Below, piece after piece: positions 41,006-49,192 of a stretch of 64,000 bases of DNA (positions within the stretch are counted from its first letter, which is position 1; each line of letters starts with the position of its first letter). Both the position numbers and the translations under genes were made by a program. The stretch covers positions 434,001 to 498,000 of the forward strand of contig JADKKJ010000011.1 of the NCBI GenBank assembly GCA_016720565.1, in the 5' to 3' direction. The DNA is from Chitinophagaceae bacterium. GTDB taxonomy: Bacteria; Bacteroidota; Bacteroidia; Chitinophagales; Chitinophagaceae. A model generated the notes under the pieces. It was not told the DNA's origin, did not search any database, and saw only the letters and a list, made by a program, of their open reading frames with translations.

Positions 41006-42145
41006 ATGAAGCTTGCTACAAAATTCATTCATGCAGGAGCCCATCCGGATCCTGCTACCGGGGCCATAATGACCCCGATCTTCCAAACCTCCACCTATGT
41101 ACAGGAAGCACCGGCCAAACACAAAGGTTATGAGTATGCCCGCAGCCAGAACCCTACCCGTACCGCGCTGGAAGAAGCGCTGGCTATCATCGAAAATGGG
41201 AATCATGGACTTTCATTCAGTTCCGGAGTGGCAGCAACGGATGCCGTGATCAAATTACTTGAACCAGGAAATGAAGTGATCTGCGCCAATGATATGTATG
41301 GCGGCACCTATCGGCTTTTTACCAAAGTTTTTGAAAAATTCGGGATCAAATTCCGGTTTGTAAATACGGCTGACCTCGAGGAAGTACGATCAGCCATAAA
41401 TGAAAATACGAAACTTGTTTGGCTGGAAACGCCCACCAATCCTCTGATGAATATCACAGATATCGCGGCCATAGCGGTCATCACCAAAGAGAAAGGGTTA
41501 CTGCTTGCCGTAGATAATACATTTGCCTCCCCCTATCTTCAGAATCCGCTGGACCTGGGCGCAGACATTGTCATGCATTCAGTGACCAAATACCTGGGTG
41601 GCCATAGCGATGTGATACAGGGCGCCCTGGTGATGAAAGATGCAGCCCTTCGTGAAAAATTATATTTTATCCAGAAAAGCTGCGGCGCGGTTCCTGGTCC
41701 TATGGATTGTTTCCTGGTGTTGAGAGGGATCAAGACCCTGGGGGTACGAATGAAACAACATTGCATCAATGGGCGTATCGTGGCCGAATTCCTTCGCCAG
41801 CATCCTAAAGTTGGCAAAGTTTACTGGCCGGGTTTTGAAGATCATCCGGGCCATGCCATTGCGAAAAAACAAATGCGTGATTTCGGGGGAATGATCTCTT
41901 TTGAATTAAAAGATGAATCGGTGGAAAAAGCTAAACAGGTATTAAGCTCCACAAAATATTTTTCACTGGCGGAAAGCCTTGGTGGCGTGGAATCGCTGAT
42001 CAATCATCCGGCCAGCATGACCCATGCTTCCATTCCAAGGGAAGAAAGAATAAAGAATGGCCTTTCAGATTCACTGATCAGGCTCAGCGTTGGTATTGAA
42101 GATGCGGATGACCTGGTAGAAGACCTTCGCCAGGCCATTGGCTGA
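41006..42145 (+). CDS. metB: cystathionine gamma-synthase / gamma-lyase family
   Basis: A 379-residue PLP enzyme of the Cys/Met metabolism family. ATKFIHAGAHPDPATGAIMTPIFQTSTY at the start, YARSQNPTRTALE, VWLETPTNPLMNITDI, and the PLP lysine in HSVTKYLGGHSDVIQGALV are typical. It probably makes cystathionine from O-acyl-homoserine, or cleaves cystathionine; synthase, gamma-lyase and sulfhydrylase activities cannot be separated from motifs alone. The start at 41006 matches the family; the frame extends seven codons upstream into the promoter region. Confidence 0.9.
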   Translation: MKLATKFIHAGAHPDPATGAIMTPIFQTSTYVQEAPAKHKGYEYARSQNPTRTALEEALAIIENGNHGLSFSSGVAATDAVIKLLEPGNEVICANDMYGGTYRLFTKVFEKFGIKFRFVNTADLEEVRSAINENTKLVWLETPTNPLMNITDIAAIAVITKEKGLLLAVDNTFASPYLQNPLDLGADIVMHSVTKYLGGHSDVIQGALVMKDAALREKLYFIQKSCGAVPGPMDCFLVLRGIKTLGVRMKQHCINGRIVAEFLRQHPKVGKVYWPGFEDHPGHAIAKKQMRDFGGMISFELKDESVEKAKQVLSSTKYFSLAESLGGVESLINHPASMTHASIPREERIKNGLSDSLIRLSVGIEDADDLVEDLRQAIG

Positions 42146-42172
42146 TGATTTTTTGTTTTTCACGCGGGCGGG

Positions 42173-42247
42173 TTGATCCATATTCTGCTGGTTATCGCTA
42201 TTATTGCGATCATTCTGCGTGTGATCCGGGGTGACAACCCATTATGA
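42173..42247 (+). CDS. possible tiny membrane protein
   Basis: A 24-residue open frame from TTG encodes LIHILLVIAIIAIILRVIRG-type sequence ending DNPL, a single hydrophobic helix with a basic end. Its TGA overlaps the ATG of the following gene in the ATGA arrangement, which suggests real coupled translation. The in-frame sequence upstream (FHAGG) lacks an ATG/GTG. It recalls small one-helix membrane proteins of Bacteroidota, but I cannot assign a family. It may also be a chance frame. Confidence 0.4.
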   Translation: MIHILLVIAIIAIILRVIRGDNPL

Positions 42248-43005
42248 CCCAAATAGAGCTGAAAAAATTTCTCGACAAAAAACTGAAGGACTTTAACCAG
42301 CCATCCTTCATAAAGGATGACCCGATTTCTATTCCGCATCGCTTTAAAAAAAAGCAGGATATAGAAATTGCAGGGTTCTTTGCGGCCATATTTGCCTGGG
42401 GAAACAGGCAGACCATCATCAATAAATCATCTGAACTGATGCACCTGATGGATGATGCCCCTTTTCAATTTATAAAAGGCCATGAAGAAAAAGACCTGAA
42501 GAAACTACTGCATTTTTGCCACCGCACCTTCAACAGTACCGACCTGCTTTATTTCATCTCATTTTTTCGCCATCATTACCAAAAGCATAAAAGCCTGGAG
42601 CAGGCATTTACTCCCTGGGGTACTGATATGGAAGCCATGCTTTCTGGTTTCCACCGTTATTTCTTTTCCCTGGAACATGTTCCTGATCGAACAAGGAAAC
42701 ATGTGGCCAGTCCAGAAAAAAACTCCGGTTGCAAAAGACTGAATATGTTTTTGCGCTGGATGGTAAGGAAGGATAATAATTCCGTAGACTTCGGCCTTTG
42801 GGAAAATATTTCCCCCTCCCAGCTTATCTGTCCAATTGACCTGCATGTAGAAAGAGTAGCAAAAAAACTGGGCCTGCTGGAACCTGGGATCAAAGGCTGG
42901 AAAGCAGCGAAAGCACTTACGGACAGGCTGGCCGAACTGGATCCAAAAGACCCTGTAAAATATGACCTGGCGCTTTTTGGGCTGGGGGTCATAGATAAGT
43001 TCTGA
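42244..43005 (+). CDS. TIGR02757 family protein
   Basis: A 253-residue protein beginning with a charged stretch, then DIEIAGFFAAIFAWGNRQTIINKSSELMHLMDDAPF (about 40-76) and the C-terminal CPIDLHVERVAKKLGLL ... LDPKDPVKYDLALFGLGV. This is the Bacteroidota/Spirochaete TIGR02757 (DUF2400) family, whose helical pattern faintly recalls HhH DNA-repair proteins; function is not established. It overlaps the tiny ORF by 4 bp and leads into 43029. Confidence 0.87.
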   Translation: MTQIELKKFLDKKLKDFNQPSFIKDDPISIPHRFKKKQDIEIAGFFAAIFAWGNRQTIINKSSELMHLMDDAPFQFIKGHEEKDLKKLLHFCHRTFNSTDLLYFISFFRHHYQKHKSLEQAFTPWGTDMEAMLSGFHRYFFSLEHVPDRTRKHVASPEKNSGCKRLNMFLRWMVRKDNNSVDFGLWENISPSQLICPIDLHVERVAKKLGLLEPGIKGWKAAKALTDRLAELDPKDPVKYDLALFGLGVIDKF

Positions 43006-43028
43006 GCATTATGCTTAGTTTTATTCAT

Positions 43029-43346
43029 ATGGAAAAAGCTGCGCTTATACAGGAGATAGCCAAAACCTATGATCTTCCGGCTAACCAGGGCGGTGAATTG
43101 AACCGTGATTGGCTGGCTGGCTGGATCAATGAATTACTTACGCATGATTTTCAGCGACTGGTCTCCATCCTGTATCGCGTTGACGTGGATGAGATCAAAC
43201 TCCGTTATCTCCTCGCAAAACATCCGGATACAGATGCCGGCATCATCATCGCCGATCTCCTGATCGAAAGGCAATTACAGAAAAAAAATACCCGTACCGG
43301 TTTTAATTCCACCAGCGAACCCATTGATGAAAATGAAAAATGGTAA
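43029..43346 (+). CDS. conserved hypothetical protein
   Basis: A 105-residue acidic, helical cytosolic protein: EKAALIQEIAKTYDLPANQGG, RDWLAGWINELLTHDFQRLVSILYRVDVDEIKLRYLLAKHPDTDAGIIIADLLIERQLQKK. The pattern looks like a small conserved protein of Bacteroidota with unknown function. The start at 43029 (MEKAAL) is preferred over a Met six codons upstream. It lies between TIGR02757 and the fucosidase gene and ends 4 bp before the latter. Confidence 0.7.
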   Translation: MEKAALIQEIAKTYDLPANQGGELNRDWLAGWINELLTHDFQRLVSILYRVDVDEIKLRYLLAKHPDTDAGIIIADLLIERQLQKKNTRTGFNSTSEPIDENEKW

Positions 43347-43350
43347 AGCA

Positions 43351-44784
43351 ATGAAAAAACTGCTCCCCCTGCTATTGTTTTTGATTTCCTGTTCCGCCCT
43401 TTCACAGCATAAATATGTGGCCCCAACCGATAGCCTGGTCGTTCAGCACCTGGAGCAATGGAAGGATTATAAATTCGGATTGCTGATGCATTGGGGTACT
43501 TATAGCCAATGGGGTATTGTGGAAAGCTGGAGCATTTGCCCGGAGGATGAAGGATGGTGTGAGCGACGTGGACCTTACGCCAAAAATTATTTTGAATACG
43601 TAAAAGCCTATGAGAACCTGCAAAAAACATTTAACCCAGTTAAGTTTGATCCCGATCGCTGGGCGGAAGCAGCTTCCAATGCAGGAATGAAATATGTGAT
43701 CTTCACCACCAAGCATCATGATGGCTTCTGCATGTTCGATACAAAACAAACTGATTATAAGATCACCAGTCCCAACACGCCATTTTCTTCCAATGCAAAA
43801 AGCAATATCGCCAAAGAGGTGTTTGAGGCTTTCAGGAAAAAAGGATTGGTAACAGGCGCTTATTTTTCAAAACCCGACTGGCATACAGAAAATTACTGGT
43901 GGCCTTATTTTCCACCAAAGGACCGCAATGTGAACTATGATCCGCTAAAATATCCTGAAAAATGGAAGGCCTATAAAGACTTCACCTATGAACAGATCAA
44001 AGAATTGATGAGTGAATACGGGAAGATGGATATTCTCTGGTTGGATGGCGGTTGGGTAAGGCCCTTCTCCACCATTGACACTTCAGTAGAATGGCAGCGT
44101 GGTATTAAAGTGGAACAGGATATTGATATGAAGAGTATCGCCTCCATGGCCAGGTCCTACCAACCCGGTCTTATCGTGGTAGACCGCTCAGTGACCGGAG
44201 AATATGAAAACTATACTACACCCGAGCAGGAAGTACCAGCTGTTCCGCTTCCCTATCCATGGGAAACCTGTATGACCATGGCAGGCTCCTGGAGTTATGT
44301 TCCCAATGATAAATATAAATCCACGCACCAATTGATCGATCTGTTGACAGGCATAGTTGCCAAAGGAGGAAACCTTTTGCTGAATATAGGACCTTCCCCT
44401 GAAGGAGAGTGGGATACTGCCGCTTATAACCGGCTAAAAGAAATAGGTGAATGGATGAAGATAAACGGGGAATCCATTTATGGTACCCGGCCCATGCCTC
44501 CTTATGCACAGGATGACCTTCGTTTTACAGAAGCAAAGGACCATCACTCATTTTATGCGATCTGTATGTCAAAGACTGAAAATACCCGGGATATTCAAAA
44601 AATAATTTTGAAAGGAATCAGCCTGGGTCGTTTGGATAAGGTTACCCTGCTGGGTGCGCCGGGTGTGCTCAATTACAGGGTGAAGGATGAGGGAATAGAA
44701 GTGCTCCTACCTGCTTCTTTACAGAAATATTACAGCCGCCATGCGATCGTTCTGAAGATCATCAGGGCGGCTGCGAATAAATGA
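43351..44784 (+). CDS. alpha-L-fucosidase, GH29 family
   Basis: A 477-residue secreted glycosidase. The signal MKKLLPLLLFLISCSALSQ could be a lipoprotein signal (Cys14) or be cut after Ser. Family motifs: KFGLLMHWGTYSQWG, YVIFTTKHHDGFCMFDTKQTDY, the nucleophile Asp in MDILWLDGGWV, and GIVAKGGNLLLNIGPSPEG. It releases alpha-L-fucose from oligosaccharides or glycoconjugates. No SusC/D genes or other CAZymes are adjacent, so it is an isolated gene, not a clear PUL. C-terminal beta domain from about 395. Confidence 0.93.
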   Translation: MKKLLPLLLFLISCSALSQHKYVAPTDSLVVQHLEQWKDYKFGLLMHWGTYSQWGIVESWSICPEDEGWCERRGPYAKNYFEYVKAYENLQKTFNPVKFDPDRWAEAASNAGMKYVIFTTKHHDGFCMFDTKQTDYKITSPNTPFSSNAKSNIAKEVFEAFRKKGLVTGAYFSKPDWHTENYWWPYFPPKDRNVNYDPLKYPEKWKAYKDFTYEQIKELMSEYGKMDILWLDGGWVRPFSTIDTSVEWQRGIKVEQDIDMKSIASMARSYQPGLIVVDRSVTGEYENYTTPEQEVPAVPLPYPWETCMTMAGSWSYVPNDKYKSTHQLIDLLTGIVAKGGNLLLNIGPSPEGEWDTAAYNRLKEIGEWMKINGESIYGTRPMPPYAQDDLRFTEAKDHHSFYAICMSKTENTRDIQKIILKGISLGRLDKVTLLGAPGVLNYRVKDEGIEVLLPASLQKYYSRHAIVLKIIRAAANK

Positions 44785-44792
44785 GGCGGAAG

Positions 44793-45461
44793 TTATTTAT
44801 TTTTCTCAAACATCAATTCCTGCACTTTCTCTTTGTCCTCTTTTTCTTTTTTAAGATCGAACATGGTACCGAATACATGGTCCCATAAAGTAGAGCTTAC
44901 GCCATACCCGTTGTGTTCATTCTTATAATGATGCAGGTGGTGGTTTCTCCACAAAGGCTTCATCCATTTAAAAGGTGGGTTCCAGGCATGAATGGCGTAA
45001 TGCATAGTGCCGTACATAAGATAACCGATCAGGAATCCCGGGAAAAAAGCCAGGGCTAAGGGCCCCACTACCAACCACATAACAGCGAATATAGTGGAAG
45101 CAATGATGAGGCTGGGTACAGGAGGCATGAACAGGCGCTGGCGATCACGGGGAAAATGATGATGATTACCATGCAATATGTATACGATCTTTTTTGCCCG
45201 GTCTGTTTTAGGTTCCCAATGAAATAGAAAACGATGCGCGAAATATTCAAATAAACTCCAGAACATTACCCCGCCAAAGAACAGGCCCAGGATCTTCCTA
45301 AGGGGAAAACCATAATCATTGGCTCCCATATAGATCAGGTAGCTAAGTATAGGAACATACATGCCCCAGATAAGGAGAGGGTGGGTTTTGGTCAGCATTT
45401 CCAAAAAGGGGTTCTCAAATAACTGAGCCTGCCCTTTATTATGAATTTTCTCGAATTTCAT
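44793..45461 (-). CDS. fatty acid 2-hydroxylase-like membrane enzyme
   Basis: A 222-residue di-iron membrane hydroxylase of the sterol desaturase superfamily. Histidine boxes: EYFAHRFLFH, HGNHHHFPRD, MHYAIHAW and NHHLHHYKNEHNGYG. The N-terminal LFENPFLEMLTKTHP and the block HGNHHHFPRDRQRLFMPP closely recall eukaryotic FA2H/Scs7, which 2-hydroxylate sphingolipid acyl chains. Chitinophagaceae contain 2-hydroxy fatty acids and sphingolipids, so that role is plausible (inference). The -7 element ends 4 nt from ATG. Confidence 0.85.
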   Translation of the reverse strand: MKFEKIHNKGQAQLFENPFLEMLTKTHPLLIWGMYVPILSYLIYMGANDYGFPLRKILGLFFGGVMFWSLFEYFAHRFLFHWEPKTDRAKKIVYILHGNHHHFPRDRQRLFMPPVPSLIIASTIFAVMWLVVGPLALAFFPGFLIGYLMYGTMHYAIHAWNPPFKWMKPLWRNHHLHHYKNEHNGYGVSSTLWDHVFGTMFDLKKEKEDKEKVQELMFEKNK

Positions 45462-45465
45462 GGTG

Positions 45466-45473
45466 CAAAGATA
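45466..45473 (-). promoter_or_regulatory. -7 element for the hydroxylase, likely leaderless
   Basis: TATCTTTG on the minus strand, an exact match, with 4 nt between its G and the ATG at 45461. Confidence 0.55.
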
Positions 45474-45620
45474 AGAAAACGGGCGACCCGGAAAAAAGCC
45501 AATTGGCTGATCTTAATCAATACCCGACAAGGTAATCTGCTGAATATGAAGCAGGTTATATGCTAAAAATAGAACAGGTCTGGATAAGCCTTACTAACTT
45601 AGCAGATTATAATTATTGCG

Positions 45621-46631
45621 ATGAAATTAGTCTCTTATTATTACGAAGAACACGAACAGCTGGGCGTACTTATTAATGATATGGTATATCCCATGGAAGC
45701 CCTGCACCCGGATCTTCCGGGCTCTATGTCCTTATTCCTGAACTATTGGGAAGATAGTTATCCCATAGCCCAGGCAGGTGATATCCTGCTCAGGGAAGAG
45801 CAACGTTCCAGTAATCGTGGCATACCATTAAATGAACTTCAATTGCTGGCACCCATACCTTTTCCTACCAGTTGCCGGGATGGTTATGCGTTTCGCCAGC
45901 ATGTGGCCGCGGCCAGGAGAAATCGTAAAGTGGATATGATCCCAGAGTTCGACCAATACCCCATTTTTTATTTCACCAATCATCACAGTATACAGGGCCC
46001 GGGTGATGTTCGTTGTATGCCCGATCATTTTGAAAAACTGGATTTTGAACTCGAAGCTGCGATCGTGATCTGTAAATTCGGAAGGAATATAAAAGCGGAA
46101 GAGGCAGATGAATATATTGGCGGCTTGATGATCATGAACGATCTCAGCGCAAGACGTTTACAAATGGAGGAAATGCTTTTGAATCTGGGGCCCGCCAAAG
46201 GAAAAGATTTTGCCACCAGTATCGGCCCCTGGCTGGTAACGCTTGATGAATTGCAGCCTTATGAAATACCTGCTAAAGAAGGTCATACAGGTAAGAGCTG
46301 GAACCTTAACATGCGTTGCCGTGTCAATGGCATTCAGGTTAGCGAAGGAAATCTGGGGGATATGGACTGGACCTTTGCAGAGATCATTGAAAGAGTTTCT
46401 TATGGAGTGGACCTTTATCCGGGTGATGTGATCGGTAGTGGCACTGTTGGAACGGGTTGTTTCCTTGAATTGAATGGTACCGGCAAACTGAATGACCCCG
46501 CATATAAAGAGCAATGGTTGCAGGCAGGGGATACAGTGGAAATGGACATAGATGGATTGGGCACCCTAAGTAATACCATGGTGGCAGAAGATACAGAATG
46601 GAGCATTTTAAAAAGAAAGAAAGGAAACTGA
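45621..46631 (+). CDS. fumarylacetoacetate hydrolase family protein
   Basis: A 336-residue FAH-fold enzyme. DGYAFRQHVAAARRNR (His catalytic region, about 89-104), the metal-binding DFELEAAIVICKFG, MIMNDLSARRLQ, and GKDFATSIGPWLV (Lys) are present, with the C-terminal PGDVIGSGTVGTGCFLEL. FAH enzymes cleave C-C bonds of beta-diketo acids; in Bacteroidota this subgroup is often near tyrosine/homogentisate catabolism. The following flavin reductase gene starts 1 bp after its stop, so they are cotranscribed. Confidence 0.87.
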   Translation: MKLVSYYYEEHEQLGVLINDMVYPMEALHPDLPGSMSLFLNYWEDSYPIAQAGDILLREEQRSSNRGIPLNELQLLAPIPFPTSCRDGYAFRQHVAAARRNRKVDMIPEFDQYPIFYFTNHHSIQGPGDVRCMPDHFEKLDFELEAAIVICKFGRNIKAEEADEYIGGLMIMNDLSARRLQMEEMLLNLGPAKGKDFATSIGPWLVTLDELQPYEIPAKEGHTGKSWNLNMRCRVNGIQVSEGNLGDMDWTFAEIIERVSYGVDLYPGDVIGSGTVGTGCFLELNGTGKLNDPAYKEQWLQAGDTVEMDIDGLGTLSNTMVAEDTEWSILKRKKGN

Positions 46632-46632
46632 T

Positions 46633-47511
46633 ATGATCTTTGACCTCAATGATCTCAAACCTGCAGAACGGCAATATTACCTGCAACACGTGGTGGCGCC
46701 CCGTCCTATTTGTTTTGCCTCTACTATCGATTCAAAGGGCAGTGTGAACCTCAGTCCTTTCAGTTTCTTCAACATGTTCTCATCCAATCCACCCATCCTG
46801 GTATTTTCCCCTGCCAGGAGGGTACGCGATAATACCACCAAACATAGCCTCGAAAATATCCTGGAGGTACCTGAAGTAGTGATCAATATTGTAACCTATG
46901 ATATGGTGCAACAGGTATCCCTGGCAAGTTGCGAATTCCCAAAAGATGTAAATGAATTCATTAAAGCAGGATTCACCGAAGAACCAGCCACCCTGGTAAG
47001 GCCCCCAATGGTAAAGGAATCCAAAGCTAAAATGGAATGCAGGGTACTGGAAGTAAAAAGCCTGGGCAATGATAAGGGGGCAGGCAATCTCGTCATATGT
47101 GAGGTTTTACGGATGCATATCGCAGATGAATTATTGGATGAAAACAAAAAAATAGACCAGCGAAAATTACCGTTAGTAGCCAGGCTTGGAGGCGATTGGT
47201 ATTCGGTGACCAATGAAGGCAGCCTGTTCCAGGTTGAAAAGCCGAACACCCAGCTGGGTATAGGTTTCGATTCCTTACCAGCCACGATCAGGAACAGTAG
47301 TATCCTGACTGGCAACCATTTGGGCCAGCTTGCCAACGTACATGACCTGCCCATGGTAGAGGCCGGATTTGAGGATGACCACCTTAAACAGATCATACAA
47401 TACTATTCCATCGACCCCGTGGAAATGGAAAAAGAGATACATGGTTATGCGGCCCGATTGCTTGACCAGGGAAAGATCAGGGAAGCCTGGCAGGTTTTGC
47501 TTGCAGTATGA
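46633..47511 (+). CDS. flavin reductase-like domain protein
   Basis: A 292-residue protein. Residues 1-200 form a flavin reductase-like split barrel: YYLQHVVAPRPICFASTIDSKGSVNLSPFSFFNMFSSNPPILVFSP, EVVINIV and KMECRVLEVKSLG. The C-terminal 90 residues are helical (LDQGKIREAWQVLLAV). It probably binds FMN and either reduces flavin for a monooxygenase or acts itself. Immediate coupling with the FAH-family gene suggests both act on one degradative route, possibly aromatic amino acids, though homogentisate dioxygenase is not in this window. Confidence 0.87.
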   Translation: MIFDLNDLKPAERQYYLQHVVAPRPICFASTIDSKGSVNLSPFSFFNMFSSNPPILVFSPARRVRDNTTKHSLENILEVPEVVINIVTYDMVQQVSLASCEFPKDVNEFIKAGFTEEPATLVRPPMVKESKAKMECRVLEVKSLGNDKGAGNLVICEVLRMHIADELLDENKKIDQRKLPLVARLGGDWYSVTNEGSLFQVEKPNTQLGIGFDSLPATIRNSSILTGNHLGQLANVHDLPMVEAGFEDDHLKQIIQYYSIDPVEMEKEIHGYAARLLDQGKIREAWQVLLAV

Positions 47512-47549
47512 AACTTTATTATCTTTAAGAATACCGCAAATGTTCTTTT

Positions 47550-48428
47550 ATGAAAAAGATAAGAACAGCTTTGCTCGCTATCAGCAGCCTGTCCGTTATT
47601 TTTTATTCCTGCGTATCGCAGCATAAGATCCAGCTTACCAAAAAACAACTTACCACACAGGATAGCTTGCTTCAGGCCTATGGCAAAGAAGTGAACAACC
47701 TGGAAGAAAAACGTAAGAACAAAGAAAAACTCAATCAACTGGATGACACCTCCAATATCCGGTTACAGCAGTTCATAGATAAGACCCGCGAAGAAATAGA
47801 CCAGCTGCATAAGAAAAATGTAGTAATGATTGGCGATGTGGAAATTGATAAAAAAGATTGGGACCAGTTAAGGAAAAATCTTTCCGCCTGTTTGAACGCA
47901 ACAAAAAGGATCAATGGAAAGATCATGCTGCTCACCGACCTGATCAACCGTAATACAGTTTTAAAACTGGATCAGGACGTATTATTTGAACCCGGAAAAT
48001 TTATCGTGGATCCTTCCCTTGTTCAAATGATCGGGAAAATATTTGAGCCCGTGGCAAAAGAGATAGATGCGTTCACAAAAAAATATCCTGATTTCCCGCT
48101 TTCACTGGCCATTACCGCAAAGGGTTATGCGGATGCCACAGATATTTCTGAAGGAAGCACTCTTTACAAGGAATTAAAAACAAATATTGTTTTCACCGGC
48201 CAGACAGTTAACAGGGAAACGCTGAATAAAGCATTATCCAGCCTAAGGGCCAAAACAGTGATCGAACTGTTCCAGAATTATACAAAGTCCAGAAACACCA
48301 GTAATATCATTTTTACCTATAAAGGAAAGGGGGAAGAGTTTCCCGACCCTACCATTACCGATTACCGCACAGACGATAAAAGAAGAAGGATCGTATTACT
48401 TTACTGGAGCGTATTTCCAGATTACTGA
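47550..48428 (+). CDS. lipoprotein with coiled coil and OmpA-like C-terminus
   Basis: A 292-residue lipoprotein (lipobox VIFYSC, lipid-Cys21). A coiled-coil-like region (about 30-95) precedes a C-terminal domain with OmpA-like features: LDQDVLFEPGKFIVDP, LAITAKGYADATDISEG, NKALSSLRAKTVIELF and TDDKRRRIVLLYW. The peptidoglycan-binding NX2LSX2RA signature is altered (ALSSLRAKTV). It may anchor the outer membrane to the cell wall, but the domain match is divergent. Confidence 0.65.
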   Translation: MKKIRTALLAISSLSVIFYSCVSQHKIQLTKKQLTTQDSLLQAYGKEVNNLEEKRKNKEKLNQLDDTSNIRLQQFIDKTREEIDQLHKKNVVMIGDVEIDKKDWDQLRKNLSACLNATKRINGKIMLLTDLINRNTVLKLDQDVLFEPGKFIVDPSLVQMIGKIFEPVAKEIDAFTKKYPDFPLSLAITAKGYADATDISEGSTLYKELKTNIVFTGQTVNRETLNKALSSLRAKTVIELFQNYTKSRNTSNIIFTYKGKGEEFPDPTITDYRTDDKRRRIVLLYWSVFPDY

Positions 48429-48429
48429 T

Positions 48430-49128
48430 CTATTTACTGCCAAATACTTTCTTCAGCAGGTCTGTAGGCCTGGCCGAAATATTATGCCTGATATTTATTT
48501 CCTCTTTGGATACCAGGTCGAACATGGCCAGGGTAGCTTTTTGGGTCACAAAACCCGGAAGGTCGGGGTTCAGTTTTTTAAATGTGGTAGGGATCTTATT
48601 ATAAGAGTTCACCATATCAGCATAATACTTGGTGGCATCTGTTTTATCCAGTGAAGCCTTGATAATCGGAAGAAAAGCTTCAAATAATTTTTGATCTGTC
48701 TTGGTACGGAAAAAATGCGTGGCACTGGTATCGGTATTCTTCAATAATCCTATCGCATCGGTAAGTGTCATGTTTCTCAATGCCTCGAGGAATATAGGTT
48801 TCGCAGAGGCAGCCGCATCTTCCGCTGCGCGATTGATCTGCAGGATGGCCTTATCTACGGTTTTACCCATCCCCGCATTACGAAGGGTCTTCTCTATTTT
48901 TTGCGCCTCTGGCGGAAGCAGGATACGGTAAAGCGCATCCTTATAAAATCCATCTTCTTTATTCAGTTGAAGTACCGCCTTTACCAGTCCCTGTTCAAGG
49001 GCCTCTTTAATTCCCTGGCCAGCCTCTTTATCGGTAAGGTTAGATAATTTAAACTGGGCACCGGCCTTTAATTGGCTGGCTGAAAAAAACAAACCAGTAA
49101 GGAGCAGGGGCAGAAAGAATTTTTTCAT
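48430..49128 (-). CDS. DUF4197 domain-containing protein
   Basis: A 232-residue secreted protein: signal peptide MKKFFLPLLLTGLFFSASQLKAG and helical DUF4197 domain (LSNLTDKEAGQGIKEALEQGLVKAVLQLNKEDGFYKDALYRILLPPEAQKIEK, MTLTDAIGLLKNTDTSATHFFRTKT, FDLVSKEEINIRHNISARPTDLLKKVFGSK). The family is periplasmic or outer-membrane associated and of unknown function. It converges on the OmpA-like lipoprotein gene with a 1 bp gap. Confidence 0.9.
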   Translation of the reverse strand: MKKFFLPLLLTGLFFSASQLKAGAQFKLSNLTDKEAGQGIKEALEQGLVKAVLQLNKEDGFYKDALYRILLPPEAQKIEKTLRNAGMGKTVDKAILQINRAAEDAAASAKPIFLEALRNMTLTDAIGLLKNTDTSATHFFRTKTDQKLFEAFLPIIKASLDKTDATKYYADMVNSYNKIPTTFKKLNPDLPGFVTQKATLAMFDLVSKEEINIRHNISARPTDLLKKVFGSK

Positions 49129-49192
49129 GTGTGGATTTGAAACTGCAAACTACAGCATTGTACAGAGACGTGGAAATGGCAGCGAACGTTGC

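Noticed and set aside
43351..44784. Polysaccharide utilization locus around the fucosidase
   Set aside because: No SusC/SusD pair, sigma/anti-sigma pair or second glycosidase is adjacent.
46158..46514. 118-codon minus-strand frame inside the FAH gene
   Set aside because: Antisense shadow of the conserved catalytic segment.
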